NCBI GenBank assembly: GCA_003427395.1
Contig: BFEA01000021.1
Coordinates: 423,524 to 444,699, forward strand
Reading direction: 5' to 3'
Length of the DNA stretch: 21,176 nt
DNA from: Chara braunii
Taxonomy: Eukaryota > Streptophyta > Charophyceae > Charales > Characeae
The position numbers and the translations under genes are program-made. The notes below the pieces were generated by a model. The model saw only the letters and a list, made by a program, of their open reading frames with translations, ran no database searches and had not been told where the DNA came from. Each line of letters opens with the position of its first letter. The stretch's first letter is position 1. This document shows positions 1 to 8,712 of this stretch, piece by piece.

Positions 1-378
1 AAAAAAAAAAAGGAATGAGGGAGTCGAGTGCTTGCTACGCTTCAGCGGGGAGTTGAGTTCTGCTACGCTACAGCGTTGACAGCGGCATTCCTAGCCATCA
101 AAGTGGAGAGAGAGGCGATAGTCTTTTGTGCTGTTTTGTGCCTATCTCCTGGCATCACAGGCTGGTGCAGGAAGAGAGGGGGGGTTGGTTGCTTCCGTTT
201 CAGGGTGCGGACCTTCAGGCATAAGAACCTCAGCAAGACTGAGTATATTCTGCTTCACGGGATGGTACGTTCTCTTCTACTTTGTTGGGCTTATCAGCTC
301 CAACGTCCTGGTGGTTTTCGAGACGGTCTTTCTACTTGCAGTGTACTGACAATTGTGGCCATATTCAACATCATCTTC
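1..378. other. Unclassified sequence before the fold-back element
   Basis: The window opens with an 11-base A run, which could be the end of a retroposon tail lying to the left. The rest is mixed-composition DNA. One plus-strand frame stays open from 28 into the fold-back element, but it starts at GTG, its protein matches nothing I recognise, and it runs through the repeat. I see no convincing gene, promoter or RNA. Confidence 0.4.
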
Positions 379-384
379 TTTCTG

Positions 385-733
385 AACAGCCATTTCCTCA
401 AAACGGACATATTATATTTTTTGAACGAAATCAAAACTGACCTTTTTTGCCAAAATCCGGTCGGAATTTTTTGCTCCTGGGGGTCTGGCGTTCGCAAAAC
501 GCCGGACCCCCTACATGTATCTGGTCTATGGTTGAGACCAGATACAATTTTTTTTTCTTTTTTTTCTTTTTAGTATCTGGTCTCAACCATAGACCAGATA
601 CATGTAGGGGGTCCGGCGTTTTGGGAACGCCGGACCCCCAGGAGCAAAAAATTCCGACCAGATTTTGGCAAAAAAAGTCAGTTTTGATTCCGTTCAAAAA
701 ATATAATATGTCCGTTTTGACAAAATGGCTGTT
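385..733. mobile_element. Fold-back (MITE-like) element with nested palindromes
   Basis: Two arms of about 161 bp (385-545 and 573-733) are near-perfect reverse complements around a T-rich spacer of 27 bp. The arms share, in mirrored order, AACAGCCAT, AAAACGGACATATTATATTT, TCAAAACTGAC and GGAATTTTTTGCTCCT. Each arm also contains two smaller hairpins: one pairs GGGGTCTGGCGTT with AACGCCGGACCCC, the other pairs TATCTGGTCT with AGACCAGATA. The arms differ by only a few substitutions, which suggests a young element or gene conversion. No transposase is encoded, so movement would need an enzyme in trans. The flanks CAACATCAT (left) and CAACAATAT (right) could be a worn target duplication, but this is weak. 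Minus-strand frames crossing it are a by-product of the palindrome. Confidence 0.75.
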
Positions 734-762
734 TCTGAAGCAACAATATCGGCGTCATGTTT

Positions 763-780
763 CATCATCATCATCATCAT
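763..780. repeat. (CAT)6 microsatellite
   Basis: Six CAT triplets directly downstream of the fold-back element. This is the first of several CAT/ATC arrays in the left third of the window. Confidence 0.85.
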
Positions 781-814
781 CGTCAGACACCATAATCATT
801 AGGATCATCGTAGG

Positions 815-1130
815 TTGCATCATTTCAGTTTTTCCTTTTTTCTAGGAGCTCATTCTTCTATCTCCTCTTCTCTTTCTTTTTTTCTCCTTCTCTCTTTTCT
901 ACTTTCGCTCTCCTTATTCTCTGCATGTTGCCTCCATACACTCTTTGTCTCGCCTCTCGTGTATTATCACTCCGGGAGGAGGAGTGAAGAAGGGGGGGAG
1001 TAGAGACAAGAAGGGTGTGTGTGGACGGGGGCGAGAGAGGTAGGAGGGGATGAAAGAAGGATGAACAGGGGGAAGGTAATGGGAGCTGGGGTAGGGAGTG
1101 ATGGGTTCTGGTATAAAGAGGGATGGGGTT
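815..1130. repeat. Pyrimidine-rich tract followed by purine-rich tract
   Basis: From about 830 to 960 the plus strand is dominated by C and T (TCTCC, CTTCT, TTTCT motifs). From about 970 to 1130 it is dominated by G and A (GGAGGAGG, GAGAGAGG, GAAGAAGG). The two halves are roughly complementary in composition, so single strands could pair, and each could form triplex-prone DNA. Short frames here encode only Ser/Leu/Phe-rich or Pro-rich strings and are not credible genes. Confidence 0.5.
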
Positions 1131-1209
1131 TGGGTGTGCTTATCCTGTTTTCTCTAGTCATTATTCTATAAATAATATTACTAAACCAATATATTTTGTT
1201 TAATCCCGT

Positions 1210-1254
1210 CGTCATCATCATCATCATCATCATCATTATCATCATCATCATTAT
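1210..1254. repeat. (CAT/ATC)n microsatellite
   Basis: About 45 bp of nearly pure CAT triplets with one or two ATT interruptions. In the opposite frame it reads as a run of methionines, which is why an open frame appears there. Confidence 0.85.
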
Positions 1255-1255
1255 T

Positions 1256-1991
1256 GAGGTAAGTCTATCATCGTGCTATCTAATCATTAATCATCAATCT
1301 GACTACTAATTTCATCATCATATTACCATCCTAACTAGTTTCTCTAATTATTATCCTAACTAAAGTCTCAATACATTCTCGATCTTTCTTATTTTCAAAA
1401 CCTGAAATTTCTTGTCTAACTAACACAAATGGTATTATTGTATACCTAAAACTTCCTGTGAAAAATTCTGGATGATTTAATTCTTAAATTCCTTTCCTAT
1501 TTGTCAGCTTCTTTTTCACGAGGATTTTTTTCCACAGACTCCCAGTGATTGTATAAGAAATTTGGCAATTCTCAGGTGTTCATTCTCTACATAAAAATTA
1601 AAATTCAGATTCCCTCCAGTGTTCAAGTTTTGAGTATCTTTTGGTAAGATGGTATTATAGAAAGGGGAGAGCTCCATTCTGCAGGGGCGACACAAGGCGG
1701 GAGGTGAAGCCCTGGAGGGGGTGCGAGCAGACTTAGTGGGTTGCCCTATTCTGGGGTTGGGGTGGTGGTACACATCCCAGCGGGGGCAAATTAGGGTAAA
1801 AGGCGTGCAAAGGCATACATTGGGAGGGAACTGTATACCTTTGAGGGATAAGAAGGGGGAAGGTGGGATTGTCCCAAGTTGGGGCCGAGATGGGATGCCT
1901 GCAATCTCTGGGTAATCCGTTTCGGTGGAGGCAGCATTGGGACAAAGTGAGAAGGAGGGGAGGGGGGAGTTTAATCTACAGAAGAGGTGCT
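1256..1991. other. Unclassified intergenic sequence
   Basis: AT-rich up to about 1650, then G-rich (GGGG-containing) from 1660 to 1970. No frame has a recognisable domain. The G-rich part resembles degenerate repeat DNA, but I could not tie it to the other families. Confidence 0.4.
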
Positions 1992-3003
1992 TGAGAATTC
2001 CTTAGTTTTCAATCATGTTATATTAAGCTTTTCGGTGTTCTGAAATTTTTGGCAGCATCAGGCCTTCTTCCTCATTTGGGATATAGGATTTCAGAGACGG
2101 TCGGACCTGGACTGATATCCGCAGAGTTGATCTGTTCTGTGCCCCTGGTTTGCCGATGCCAGAGTGACACTGGACGAAGCTGGGGCGTTGCCGTGTAACC
2201 TGCAATGGCAGGAGTGTGACGCCTTGTAGAGAGACCTGGAGTTTGTTGAGGGAGGAAAGTAATCTAGTGGCAAACCGGGGGGGGGTGCCTTGACAACCCA
2301 TGGGGCCGGGGATGGTCTAGGTGGCAAGAAGAGGTCAACTATGGTTGACGTTGGTTGGGGTGGTATTGTCTCTGAGATGCAATGTCCTGGTACAGAGAGG
2401 GCGAGGAGTTGTTCTAGGTTTATGAGGCCAGAATTGCAGATATAAAATAGTTTTCTATATTTTTATATATACTAATCATCATCATCTTAAAAAAAGAATT
2501 CCATAGTTTTCAATCATGTTATATTAAGCTTTCTGGTGTTCTGAAATTTTTGGCAGCATCTGACCTTCTTCCTTATTCGGGATATAGGAGTTCAGAGATG
2601 GTCGAACCTGGACTGATATCTGCAGAGTTGTTCTGTTTTGTGCCCCTGGTTTGTCGATGCTAGAACAACGCTAGCGGGAGCTGGGGCGTTGCCCTGTAAC
2701 CTGCCTTGTAACCTGCAAATGGCAGGAGTGTGAGGCCTTGTAGAGAGATTTGGGGTTTGCTGAGGGAGGAAGGCAATCCAGTGACGAACCAGGGAAGGCT
2801 GCCTTGACAACCTATAGAGTCGGGGATAGTCTAGGTGGCGAGAAGAGGTCAGCTATGGTTGACGTTGGTTAGGTTGGTATTGTCTCTGAGTTGCAATGTC
2901 CGGGAACAGGGAGAGCTAGGAGTTGTTCTAGAATTAGGAGGCCAGAATTTGCTGATATAGCACAGTCTTCTATATTTTTTATATATACTAATCATCATCA
3001 TCA
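1992..3003 (-). repeat. Tandem duplication with a 501-bp period (two units)
   Basis: Unit 1 (about 1992-2492) and unit 2 (about 2493-3003) share anchors at a constant offset: AGAATTCC at 1994 and 2495, CAATCATGTTATATTAAGCT at 2010 and 2511, GTTGACGTTGGTT in both, and a closing TTTTATATATACTAATCATC followed by ATC triplets in both. Substitutions and small indels separate the copies, so the duplication is not recent. Read on the minus strand, each unit contains family C motifs (for example GTTACAGGGCAACGCC at 2690-2705), so family C lies here in reverse orientation. Open frames on the minus strand in both units are parallel repeat frames, not genes. Confidence 0.8.
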
Positions 3004-3112
3004 TTAACATCATCATCATTAGTATTATTATTTCACATTTGACATAGATTCGGCAAGAGTTCATCATCATCTTCATCAGCATCATCATCATTATCATCAT
3101 CATCATCATATG
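2990..3112. repeat. Interrupted (ATC)n/(CAT)n microsatellites
   Basis: Two clusters of ATC/CAT triplets (about 2990-3025 and 3061-3110) separated by a short unique spacer. They extend the triplets that close the second 501-bp unit. Confidence 0.8.
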
Positions 3113-3115
3113 AGG

Positions 3116-3221
3116 GATGCTGAGCCCGGTTCTCAACAAGTTCGGTTTGGTCACTCCGGGTAGACTGTGAGGACCCCGGCCTCAATCTTATTATTGGTAA
3201 TATCAGCCTTGGGCACAAGGC

Positions 3222-3253
<32 letters not shown>
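3116..3253 (+). mobile_element. Truncated retroposon 3' end with 29-A tail
   Basis: The segment from about 3116 (GGATGCTGAGCCCGGTTCTC) is a diverged relative of the family D tail (GGGACGCTGGACCCGTTTTC). It is followed by CAGCCTTGGGCACAAGGCC, like the family B 3' end (GAGCCTTGGGCACTGGGCCC), and then by 29 A residues (3225-3253). The poly(A) end marks it as a retroposed copy on the plus strand, strongly 5'-truncated. I found no clear target duplication. Confidence 0.5.
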
Positions 3254-3256
<3 letters not shown>

Positions 3257-3700
3257 TACTCGAGCGCGATGTTAGCCATGTGGCAGAGCACGAAATGTCG
3301 TGAGGATCGGCGGTGCGGCGAGGATTGACATCGAGGATGTTTGGGTGATTGATGTGACCCCTGCCACGTGGCTATTGTGTTTTCACCTTTTTTAATTTTC
3401 CTACTCGAGCCCGATTTTTGTCATGTGGCCAAGCAGGGGGTGTCGTAGGGATCGGCTCCGGAGCTGTTTGTGAGGTTGTTTTGAGCGCTGCCATGTAGGT
3501 ATTCCGATTTGACCTTTTTCAATTTCTCCCACTCGACCGGGCTTTTGATTCATCAGGCTCCCTGGTGGGCACATACCCTTTTGCAAATAAACATAGGTTT
3601 CCACCATGTGGTGGGGTAGGAGGTGCAGTGTTGTTAGGCACCAGGGCTGTGTTTGCGATCGCTTTCTCTTCTGCCACGTGGGCATTTCGTTTGAACTTTA
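3254..3700 (+). repeat. Three diverged tandem units of 125-145 bp
   Basis: Units begin at 3254 (TCCTACTCGAG), about 3399 (TCCTACTCGAG) and about 3526 (CTCCCACTCGA). Each carries GCCATGTGG or a close variant, then GTGCGGC/GGCTCC-type sequence, and closes with CTGCCACGTGG or CTGCCATGTAG followed by T-rich DNA. The recurring CACGTGG is also a plant G-box core, but here it is part of the repeat unit and need not be regulatory. Confidence 0.6.
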
Positions 3701-4411
3701 TGCAACAGAGCCTTCCCCACTTGTGTGGTTAGTGGCTAATTAGGATCGTGGGGGGAAGCTCATCGCAACTATTCATATACTACTAAACTACTAAACTAGC
3801 GTGCTCTGTTTAATCTCTTTGCCTGATCTGTGTCTCCCCTACTCTTCACTGTGCATAAGATTGTAAAGGATAATTGAGGCGGCGAGTAGGGCAGACTTTG
3901 ATTCAACACAAAGTGGGGTTAATCCTTCCTCATTGGGGAAGTAATCAATGCCTCGAGATTACACTATATTTGTGCTATACAGGGAAGCTGTCCCCAGGGG
4001 AGCAGTGGTTGAGGAGATGCAATGGGGTTAGGCACCAGGCCTGTGTATGCGATCGTTTTCTCTTCTACCACGTGGGTTTTTTTTGTTTGAATTTTCTGCA
4101 ACAAAGCCTTCCTCACTTGTCAGGTTAAGCGGCTAATTAAGATCATGGGGGGAAACTCATCACAACTATCGACAAACTATTAAACTACTAAACTGGCTTG
4201 TCCTGTTATTAATCTCTTTGCCTTATTTGTATCTCCCCTACTCCTCACTGTGGAAAAAAGTGTAGTGGATAATTGAGGAGGCGAGTAGGGCAGAGTTTGA
4301 TTTTAGCACAAAGCGGGGTTAATCCTCCTCACCGGGGAAGCAATCAATGCCCCGTGACTATACTACATGTGTGTTATACAGGGAAGCTGTCTCCAGGGGA
4401 GCAGTGACTGA
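3618..4411 (+). repeat. Tandem duplication with a 394-bp period
   Basis: TTAGGCACCAG occurs at 3634 and 4028. The shared order is GCGATCG, CCACGTGGG, GCAACA(G/A)AGCCTTCC, CTAATTA, CTACTAAACT, TCTCCCCTACTC, GGATAATTGAGG and the family B core. The second unit ends in a complete family B 3' end, whereas the first breaks off at 4017 where the second begins. So a SINE-bearing segment was duplicated, probably by unequal exchange or replication slippage. Confidence 0.85.
3880..4017 (+). mobile_element. Family B SINE-like copy, cut at the duplication junction
   Basis: Contains GCGAGTAGGGCAGA, then the core GTTAATCCTTCC...GGGGAAGTAATCAATGCC, then GGGAAGCTGTCCCCAGGGGA and GCAGTGGTTGAGG. It lacks the CTCTTCC...GGGAAGAGGC and GGGCACTGGGCCC end found in the downstream copy, because the next 394-bp unit starts here. 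Confidence 0.6.
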
Positions 4412-4520
4412 GGCTCTTCCAGCCTTAATGGGAAGAGGCGTGTATTTAAAATGTTGTAATCAAATTCATAATTGGAGCCTTGGGCACTGGGCCCGTTTCT
4501 TAAAAAAAAAAAAAAAAAAA
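4281..4520 (+). mobile_element. Family B SINE-like copy with poly(A) tail
   Basis: Order of motifs: GCGAGTAGGGCAGAG, core GTTAATCCTCC...GGGGAAGCAATCAATGCC, GGGAAGCTGTCTCCAGGGGA, GCAGTGACTGAGGCTCTTCC, GGGAAGAGGC, GAGCCTTGGGCACTGGGCCC, then about 18 A. CTCTTCC and GGGAAGAG can pair in RNA, as can CTTCC and GGAAG within the core. I find no credible RNA polymerase III A and B boxes, so the origin of the head is unknown. The element encodes no protein and would depend on a LINE for movement. Confidence 0.65.
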
Positions 4521-4599
4521 GAGGGTAGTTCAAGGAACTACTCATGCAACAAGCCACCGCAGAGGTCATACAAATGCTCAAAACCCTCAGAATCCCTAA

Positions 4600-4880
4600 C
4601 AAACCTTTTCAAAACTCTCCAACACTGTCTTACTTCCTGCTGGGTTACAGGGCAACACGACTCGCCCCAACTCCAACCGTCGTCGTCCCAGCAGCAATCC
4701 TTGGTTGTACCGTGGAATGCCCACCCCTAAGCATCCCCAAATCCCTCTACCAGTCCGCACGCCCCTGCATCAACAGGTTACAGGGTAACACCCCAACACT
4801 GGCCAACGTTGCTCTGGCATCGAACAGCCGCAGATCACTGAGTGTAACCGCGTCGAAGCCACCTAAGATGAGTTGCTAGG
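4600..4880 (+). repeat. Family C degenerate tandem repeat
   Basis: Two units, anchored by GGTTACAGGGCAACACGACT (4643) and CAGGTTACAGGGTAACACCC (4775). Each continues into CCCCAACNC...CCAACGTTGCTCTGGC-type sequence. The same unit order occurs at 5740-6250, 9900-10150 and 11400-11710, and inverted at 1992-3003. Pro/Ser/Thr-rich plus-strand frames come from this C-rich repeat and do not look like genes. Confidence 0.6.
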
Positions 4881-5541
4881 AGTCCCCAAAGTCCTAAACC
4901 ATTACCGAAGCCACCAAAAACAACCAACTTACTTGTGAAGAAACCAAGAACCAACTGAGATTATCCGAAGCTTTCAGCCATTGCAGAGAGACACAAGTTT
5001 TGCCTTGGTTCAGCGACTGAAGCAAAATGGGAACTGCCCCGAAAGGGAGCGCATGAGGAAAAGGATGCGATGCTTCTAGATTAATCTACCATTACTTGTA
5101 GTGGAAGAGACTGTTGGGGACTGAGGGTTTAGGGGTTTAGGCTATAATCCCCAAATGGCAAACTGGGCTATAGTCCAAGTCCCCACAGCTTGTAGCAAGC
5201 TCAAAAGATAACCTGACATTGTCTGACAAGGTTGATCATTGTTTAATATTGCTTACTAAGTCATGTTCCATAGGGTGGGGGTTGGGGAACGGGAGGGTTA
5301 CTTGCCTGCATGCACTAAGGTCCACTCACGGGTGACAGCACCTGATTCCATGATACAAGGAGGATGGGAGCCACGGGACTCGGGTTACTATCTCCTAATC
5401 AAGGCTGGCATGTAGGCAACTAACACAGGGTGCTGAGTGGTTGTGCAACCCCACTTGCTAATTTTCTTCCATTGAGGGTGCGCCACGCAACTGCTAGTCG
5501 CCATATTCAAATGTCTGTATAAACTAGTAAGCATGTTATTC
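4881..5541. other. Unclassified sequence
   Basis: No recognisable gene. It includes GGGTTTAGGGGTTTAGG at about 5127, which is telomere-like but only two units long. Short frames here carry no known motif. Confidence 0.4.
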
Positions 5542-5679
5542 GGGGACGCTGGACCCGATTTCCAGCAGGTGTTGCTCCCCACCAATAGATGGAGCCTCCC
5601 CTGTGGTGCCAGAGGTGTCTGCTTATATCAGCATCCCTAGCATCCGCTCGGGTTGTTCATGTTAAAAAGAAAAAAAAAA
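5542..5679 (+). mobile_element. Family D retroposon tail with A-rich end
   Basis: Begins at GGGGACGCTGGACCCG and continues through TTCCAGCAGGTGTTGCTC, CACCAATAGATGGAGCC, GGTGTCTGCTTATATCAGC and GTTAAAAAGAAAAAAAAA. It matches the last about 140 nt of the LINE 3' UTR (minus strand, 17864-17990) step by step. The sequence upstream of 5540 does not obviously match, so this may be a 5'-truncated LINE copy or a SINE with another head. Confidence 0.65.
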
Positions 5680-5699
5680 ACCACCTGCCCTAGGCCCCT

Positions 5700-6250
5700 A
5701 GTGTCTTTCAGCAGCCCAACCTTATCCGCCTCCGCCCTATACCCCGATACTCAATCTCTACCAGCCCTTATACCCCCAACTGCTAGGTTGCAGGGTGGCA
5801 CGACCCATCGCAGAAAATCCCCCACCTGCTAGGCTACAGGACAGAGTGACCTGCCCCGGCTCCACCCAGCGTTGACTAAGTACCAGCCCACAAACAGACA
5901 CTAGAGTGCCTTCCACCCTCGACAACTCCCCAGATCTCTCTACCAAGTCTCATGCCCCCGTACAACTCGAGTTACAGGGCAGCGCAACTAAGCCCCAGCA
6001 CCGACCAACATCGTTCTAGCTGCGTCCATTCGCAGACCACTGGGACCAAAGAACATCAGCAGATAGCAGACAAGCCACCAATCCTCACCATAGTTGTGGT
6101 TCCCATTATCCAGCTCCTCCGACATTGGTTGCAGACGGCCAGCAAAATTCATTGTCAACCCTACTCCGACAAGACTTACCGTGGTCGAGCCACCATCTCC
6201 ACCGCTGTTGTACCCTATTTCCACCCTGCAGGCTAGCCCCTTCGCCACAG
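5700..6250 (+). repeat. Family C degenerate tandem repeat
   Basis: Anchors GGTTGCAGGG (about 5788), GGCTACAGGA (about 5830) and GAGTTACAGGGCAGCGCAAC (about 5968). CCTTCCACCCTCGACAAC lies between them and CCAACATCGTTCTAGC follows. The units are C-rich on the plus strand and diverged. Open frames on both strands are repeat-derived. Confidence 0.6.
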
Positions 6251-6309
6251 AGCGCATTATCTTCGACCATCAACGCCAAAACAACCGACTGCCACCAGCA
6301 CCGAACTTC

Positions 6310-6335
<26 letters not shown>
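6310..6335 (-). repeat. 26-T tract, possible minus-strand poly(A) tail
   Basis: A pure T run directly after a C-rich stretch. It could be the reverse of a poly(A) tail from a minus-strand insertion, but the sequence to its right does not resemble the B or D tails. Confidence 0.5.
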
Positions 6336-6339
<4 letters not shown>

Positions 6340-6341
<2 letters not shown>

Positions 6342-6868
6342 ACACCCCCCGCCAGTCATAGTGGTGCTGGTAGCACCAAACTAGTGAAGGTTTTTCCAAA
6401 CAGGTGAAGTCGAGTTTTGAATCAAGAATAAGAGGCTATTAAGAGCCAAGTTTATGACGTAAAAATCCGAAGAAGGAATTATAGAAAACCTAATAGAAAC
6501 CAATTTCCAGAGTTAAAAAAACATATTGAGGATTTGAAATTTCGAACAAGACTTTCAGAATTTCCAGTTGAAACGTCCGAAATTGGACCCACGAATATAC
6601 CAAATCGAAGGAGATAATTATGATTGTGATTAAGATCGCCACTGAGGAGAAGACCTATGGCCAAAACGTGCGAGTTTTTAGAACGAACTTAGCATCAAAA
6701 GTAGAAAAACACCCGAATTAAAACAATGGATATGGTAAATCCAGGCAGGTACCTGATTGTAGTTAAGCTCATATCTAGAAAAAATTATGAACCAAGACAA
6801 CTTACGTTAGGAGATCAAGAAAAATCAAGATCATAAGACTTCCAGCTGGGCAACCCCTCCCACCCTTC
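6340..6868. other. AT-rich unclassified sequence
   Basis: About 530 bp of AT-rich DNA, clearly different in composition from the C-rich repeats on both sides. No long open frame and no recognised motif. It could be an old retroelement UTR or intron-like DNA, but nothing shows this directly. Confidence 0.35.
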
Positions 6869-6911
6869 CAACATGATGCCCCATCCAGCACACCCCTTCC
6901 CCCTCAAAACC

Positions 6912-7256
6912 TCATCTCCCCTTCATCGGCTCCCCTTCATCAGTTCCTCGCAACTCGACCTCATCCTGGCTAAACTTCACGATTTCTACGAAAGGTCGAA
7001 CGATGAAGATCATCGGACCGCAGCAGAACTCACCTTCTCCAGGAAATCGTGCCGCGTTGTGAGACCAAGCTAACGAGCCCGCCAATAGCCGCTCACAGGT
7101 AGTCTCGAGAGTATCAGGGACGCGCAACACTATGCCACCTGTCGAAGAACACATAAATTCATCAACCCAATATGAGGGAATCACCTGAGTTAGATCAACC
7201 CCAATCTGTCGCGTGACCCCTTGAAAAGTTTTTCCCACAGGCACTGAGCCAAGCAA
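6912..7256 (-). CDS. Unrecognised 114-residue open frame, probably not a gene
   Basis: A minus-strand frame of 114 codons with balanced amino-acid composition, for example QVIPSYWVDEFMCSSTGG and FIVRPFVEIVKFSQDEVELR. It is opened by TTG rather than ATG, and a stop lies a few codons upstream. I recognise no family. It lies in relatively low-repeat DNA, which is why I list it. It may be an exon remnant or chance. The rest of 6870-7320 holds nothing else I can name. Confidence 0.12.
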   Translation of the reverse strand: MLGSVPVGKTFQGVTRQIGVDLTQVIPSYWVDEFMCSSTGGIVLRVPDTLETTCERLLAGSLAWSHNAARFPGEGEFCCGPMIFIVRPFVEIVKFSQDEVELRGTDEGEPMKGR

Positions 7257-7322
7257 TCGACTTCAAAGTTCATACAAAGGAGAGAAGATGGCCCACATAA
7301 ACAATCAGCGCGAGTGCTCCAA

Positions 7323-7355
7323 CCACTCCCACCACTCCCACCACTCCCACCACTA
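7323..7355. repeat. Short tandem repeat of a 10-mer (CCACTCCCAC)
   Basis: About three copies of the 10-mer in direct tandem, just before a CpG-rich block. Confidence 0.75.
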
Positions 7356-7374
7356 GCCGGACACTATGAATCCC

Positions 7375-7530
7375 CCTCGGCGGTGGCCATCCGCGGCCAG
7401 GTCCGCGGCATCGGCCTAGGCCACGATCCCGCGGACGTGTCCGCGAGGCCGCGCGGCCTTTGAGGCCACGTGGCGGCCAGTGGGGAGGGGGGTTCGGGAT
7501 TCGGGAAGCGCCATGGGGCGGCGCATCCCC
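7375..7530. other. CpG-rich block with near-palindrome
   Basis: Very GC- and CpG-rich DNA in an otherwise AT-leaning region. It includes CGCGGACGTGTCCGCG (one mismatch from a perfect palindrome) and several CCGCGG sites. A related block lies at 8713-8790. No protein domain is visible in its frames. Confidence 0.45.
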
Positions 7531-7740
7531 AGCCCCACCCCCTCAAACAAAAAAAAAAGACAAAAAAACTGTTTTTTGTGTGGGGGGGTTTGGGTGAGTG
7601 AAGGTATTTCGAAAAAAAAAAAAAGAGAAAACTAGGGCGCTGTCGGGGTTAGAGTTTGAAAATATGTTTCAAACTGCCGTTTTGGAGTCCAATCCCCTCT
7701 CAAGTTTACACTGCAGTCCAAACTCCTAGNACAATAACAA

Positions 7741-7770
7741 CATGTTTTTTTGTTTTTGTTTTTCGTTGAT

Positions 7771-7849
<79 letters not shown>

Positions 7850-7949
7850 CCCCACAGGCGCACACACACACACACACACATAGGTAGGATTGTATATTCC
7901 CATGTTATAGCGGAAGATTCATTCGATTTTGCTTTTTTTTTTTCTTTCG

Positions 7950-7999
<50 letters not shown>

Positions 8000-8117
8000 A
8001 GTGGGGGCGGGGTCGCCCCCTCATCCCCAACAGGCCCCCCCCCCCACACACACACGCTGTATTGTATATTTCCATGTTCTAATGGAAGATTCATTCGATT
8101 TTCCTTCTTTTTTTTTG

Positions 8118-8157
<40 letters not shown>

Positions 8158-8175
8158 GTGAGTGAGTGAGTGATG
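7741..8175. repeat. Compound minisatellite: three units with nested GATT arrays
   Basis: Each unit has a T-rich lead, a (GATT)n array and a GC-rich linker. In the first two units a CA run follows, and then a conserved spacer with TTGTATATT, CCATGTT, GGAAGATTCATTCGATTTT and a new T-rich lead. GATT arrays start at 7765, 7949 and 8117, giving spacings of 184 and 168 bp. The spacer is well conserved between units while the arrays differ in length, so the larger unit was duplicated and the internal microsatellites changed length afterwards. Minus-strand frames rich in SINQ repeats are translations of the array, not proteins. One N lies at 7730. Confidence 0.85.
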
Positions 8176-8213
8176 GGGGAGGGGTCGCCCCACCCCCACG
8201 CCACCCACCACGG

Positions 8214-8215
<2 letters not shown>

Positions 8216-8254
<39 letters not shown>

Positions 8255-8293
8255 ATCTGCCCCGTGCGCGGGCGAAGGCGCAGCGGGGGCAGA

Positions 8294-8345
<52 letters not shown>

Positions 8346-8399
8346 ACACACAAATATTAAAAGGCCCCCAAAAAATAATATATATATATATATATATAT
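8216..8399. repeat. (CA)n, (CA)n and (TA)n microsatellites
   Basis: CA dinucleotides at 8217-8252 and 8298-8341, separated by a GC-rich linker, then TA dinucleotides at 8378-8399. They continue the third unit of the compound array. His/Thr and Cys/Val repeat frames arise from them and are not genes. Confidence 0.9.
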
Positions 8400-8611
8400 C
8401 TGTTTGTGACGATATATATACATATTTTATCCATTCCAAATATACACAAAAGAAAAAAAAGAAAAAAACATAAAAAGGAAGAATACAAAGAACTGCCAAC
8501 CAAAAGTCCCTCCCCCCCCAAAATACTTTTTTTTTAATTTTGTTTTGAATTTCTCTTCTCCACCTTTTCTGTTTTTTATTTTTTATAATTCTAAAAATAT
8601 ATCTTTAAATT
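8400..8611. other. AT-rich low-complexity sequence
   Basis: A and T homopolymer runs, TATATATA and a short C run at about 8511-8518. No gene seen. Confidence 0.5.
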
Positions 8612-8681
8612 AAAAAAAAAAAAAAAGGGGTTGTAGGGATTAGAAGATTAGAAATCCCTACAACCCTTTTTTTTTTTCTTT
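8612..8681. repeat. Short inverted repeat (about 30-bp arms, 10-12-nt loop)
   Basis: A run, then GGGGTTGTAGGGATT, a loop around AGAAGATTAGA, then AATCCCTACAACCC and a T run. The unique part of the stem is 14-15 bp and is extended by A:T pairing. It could be a small fold-back element; the homopolymers flanking a unique core make a hairpin artefact less likely but not impossible. Confidence 0.7.
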
Positions 8682-8712
8682 TTTTTTTTACCCATTATTT
8701 AATTCAGGAAAA

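Noticed and set aside
28-573. 181-codon plus-strand frame
   Set aside because: Non-ATG start, it runs through a fold-back arm, and it has no known domain.
3360-4080. CACGTGG G-box-like sites as promoter elements
   Set aside because: They recur as fixed parts of the tandem repeat units and no gene follows.
5127-5143. Telomere-like GGGTTTAGGGGTTTAGG
   Set aside because: Only two units and no array; chance is sufficient.
7726-8423. Long open frames with SINQ, His/Thr and Cys/Val repeats
   Set aside because: They are direct translations of GATT and CA/GT microsatellites, open in several frames at once.
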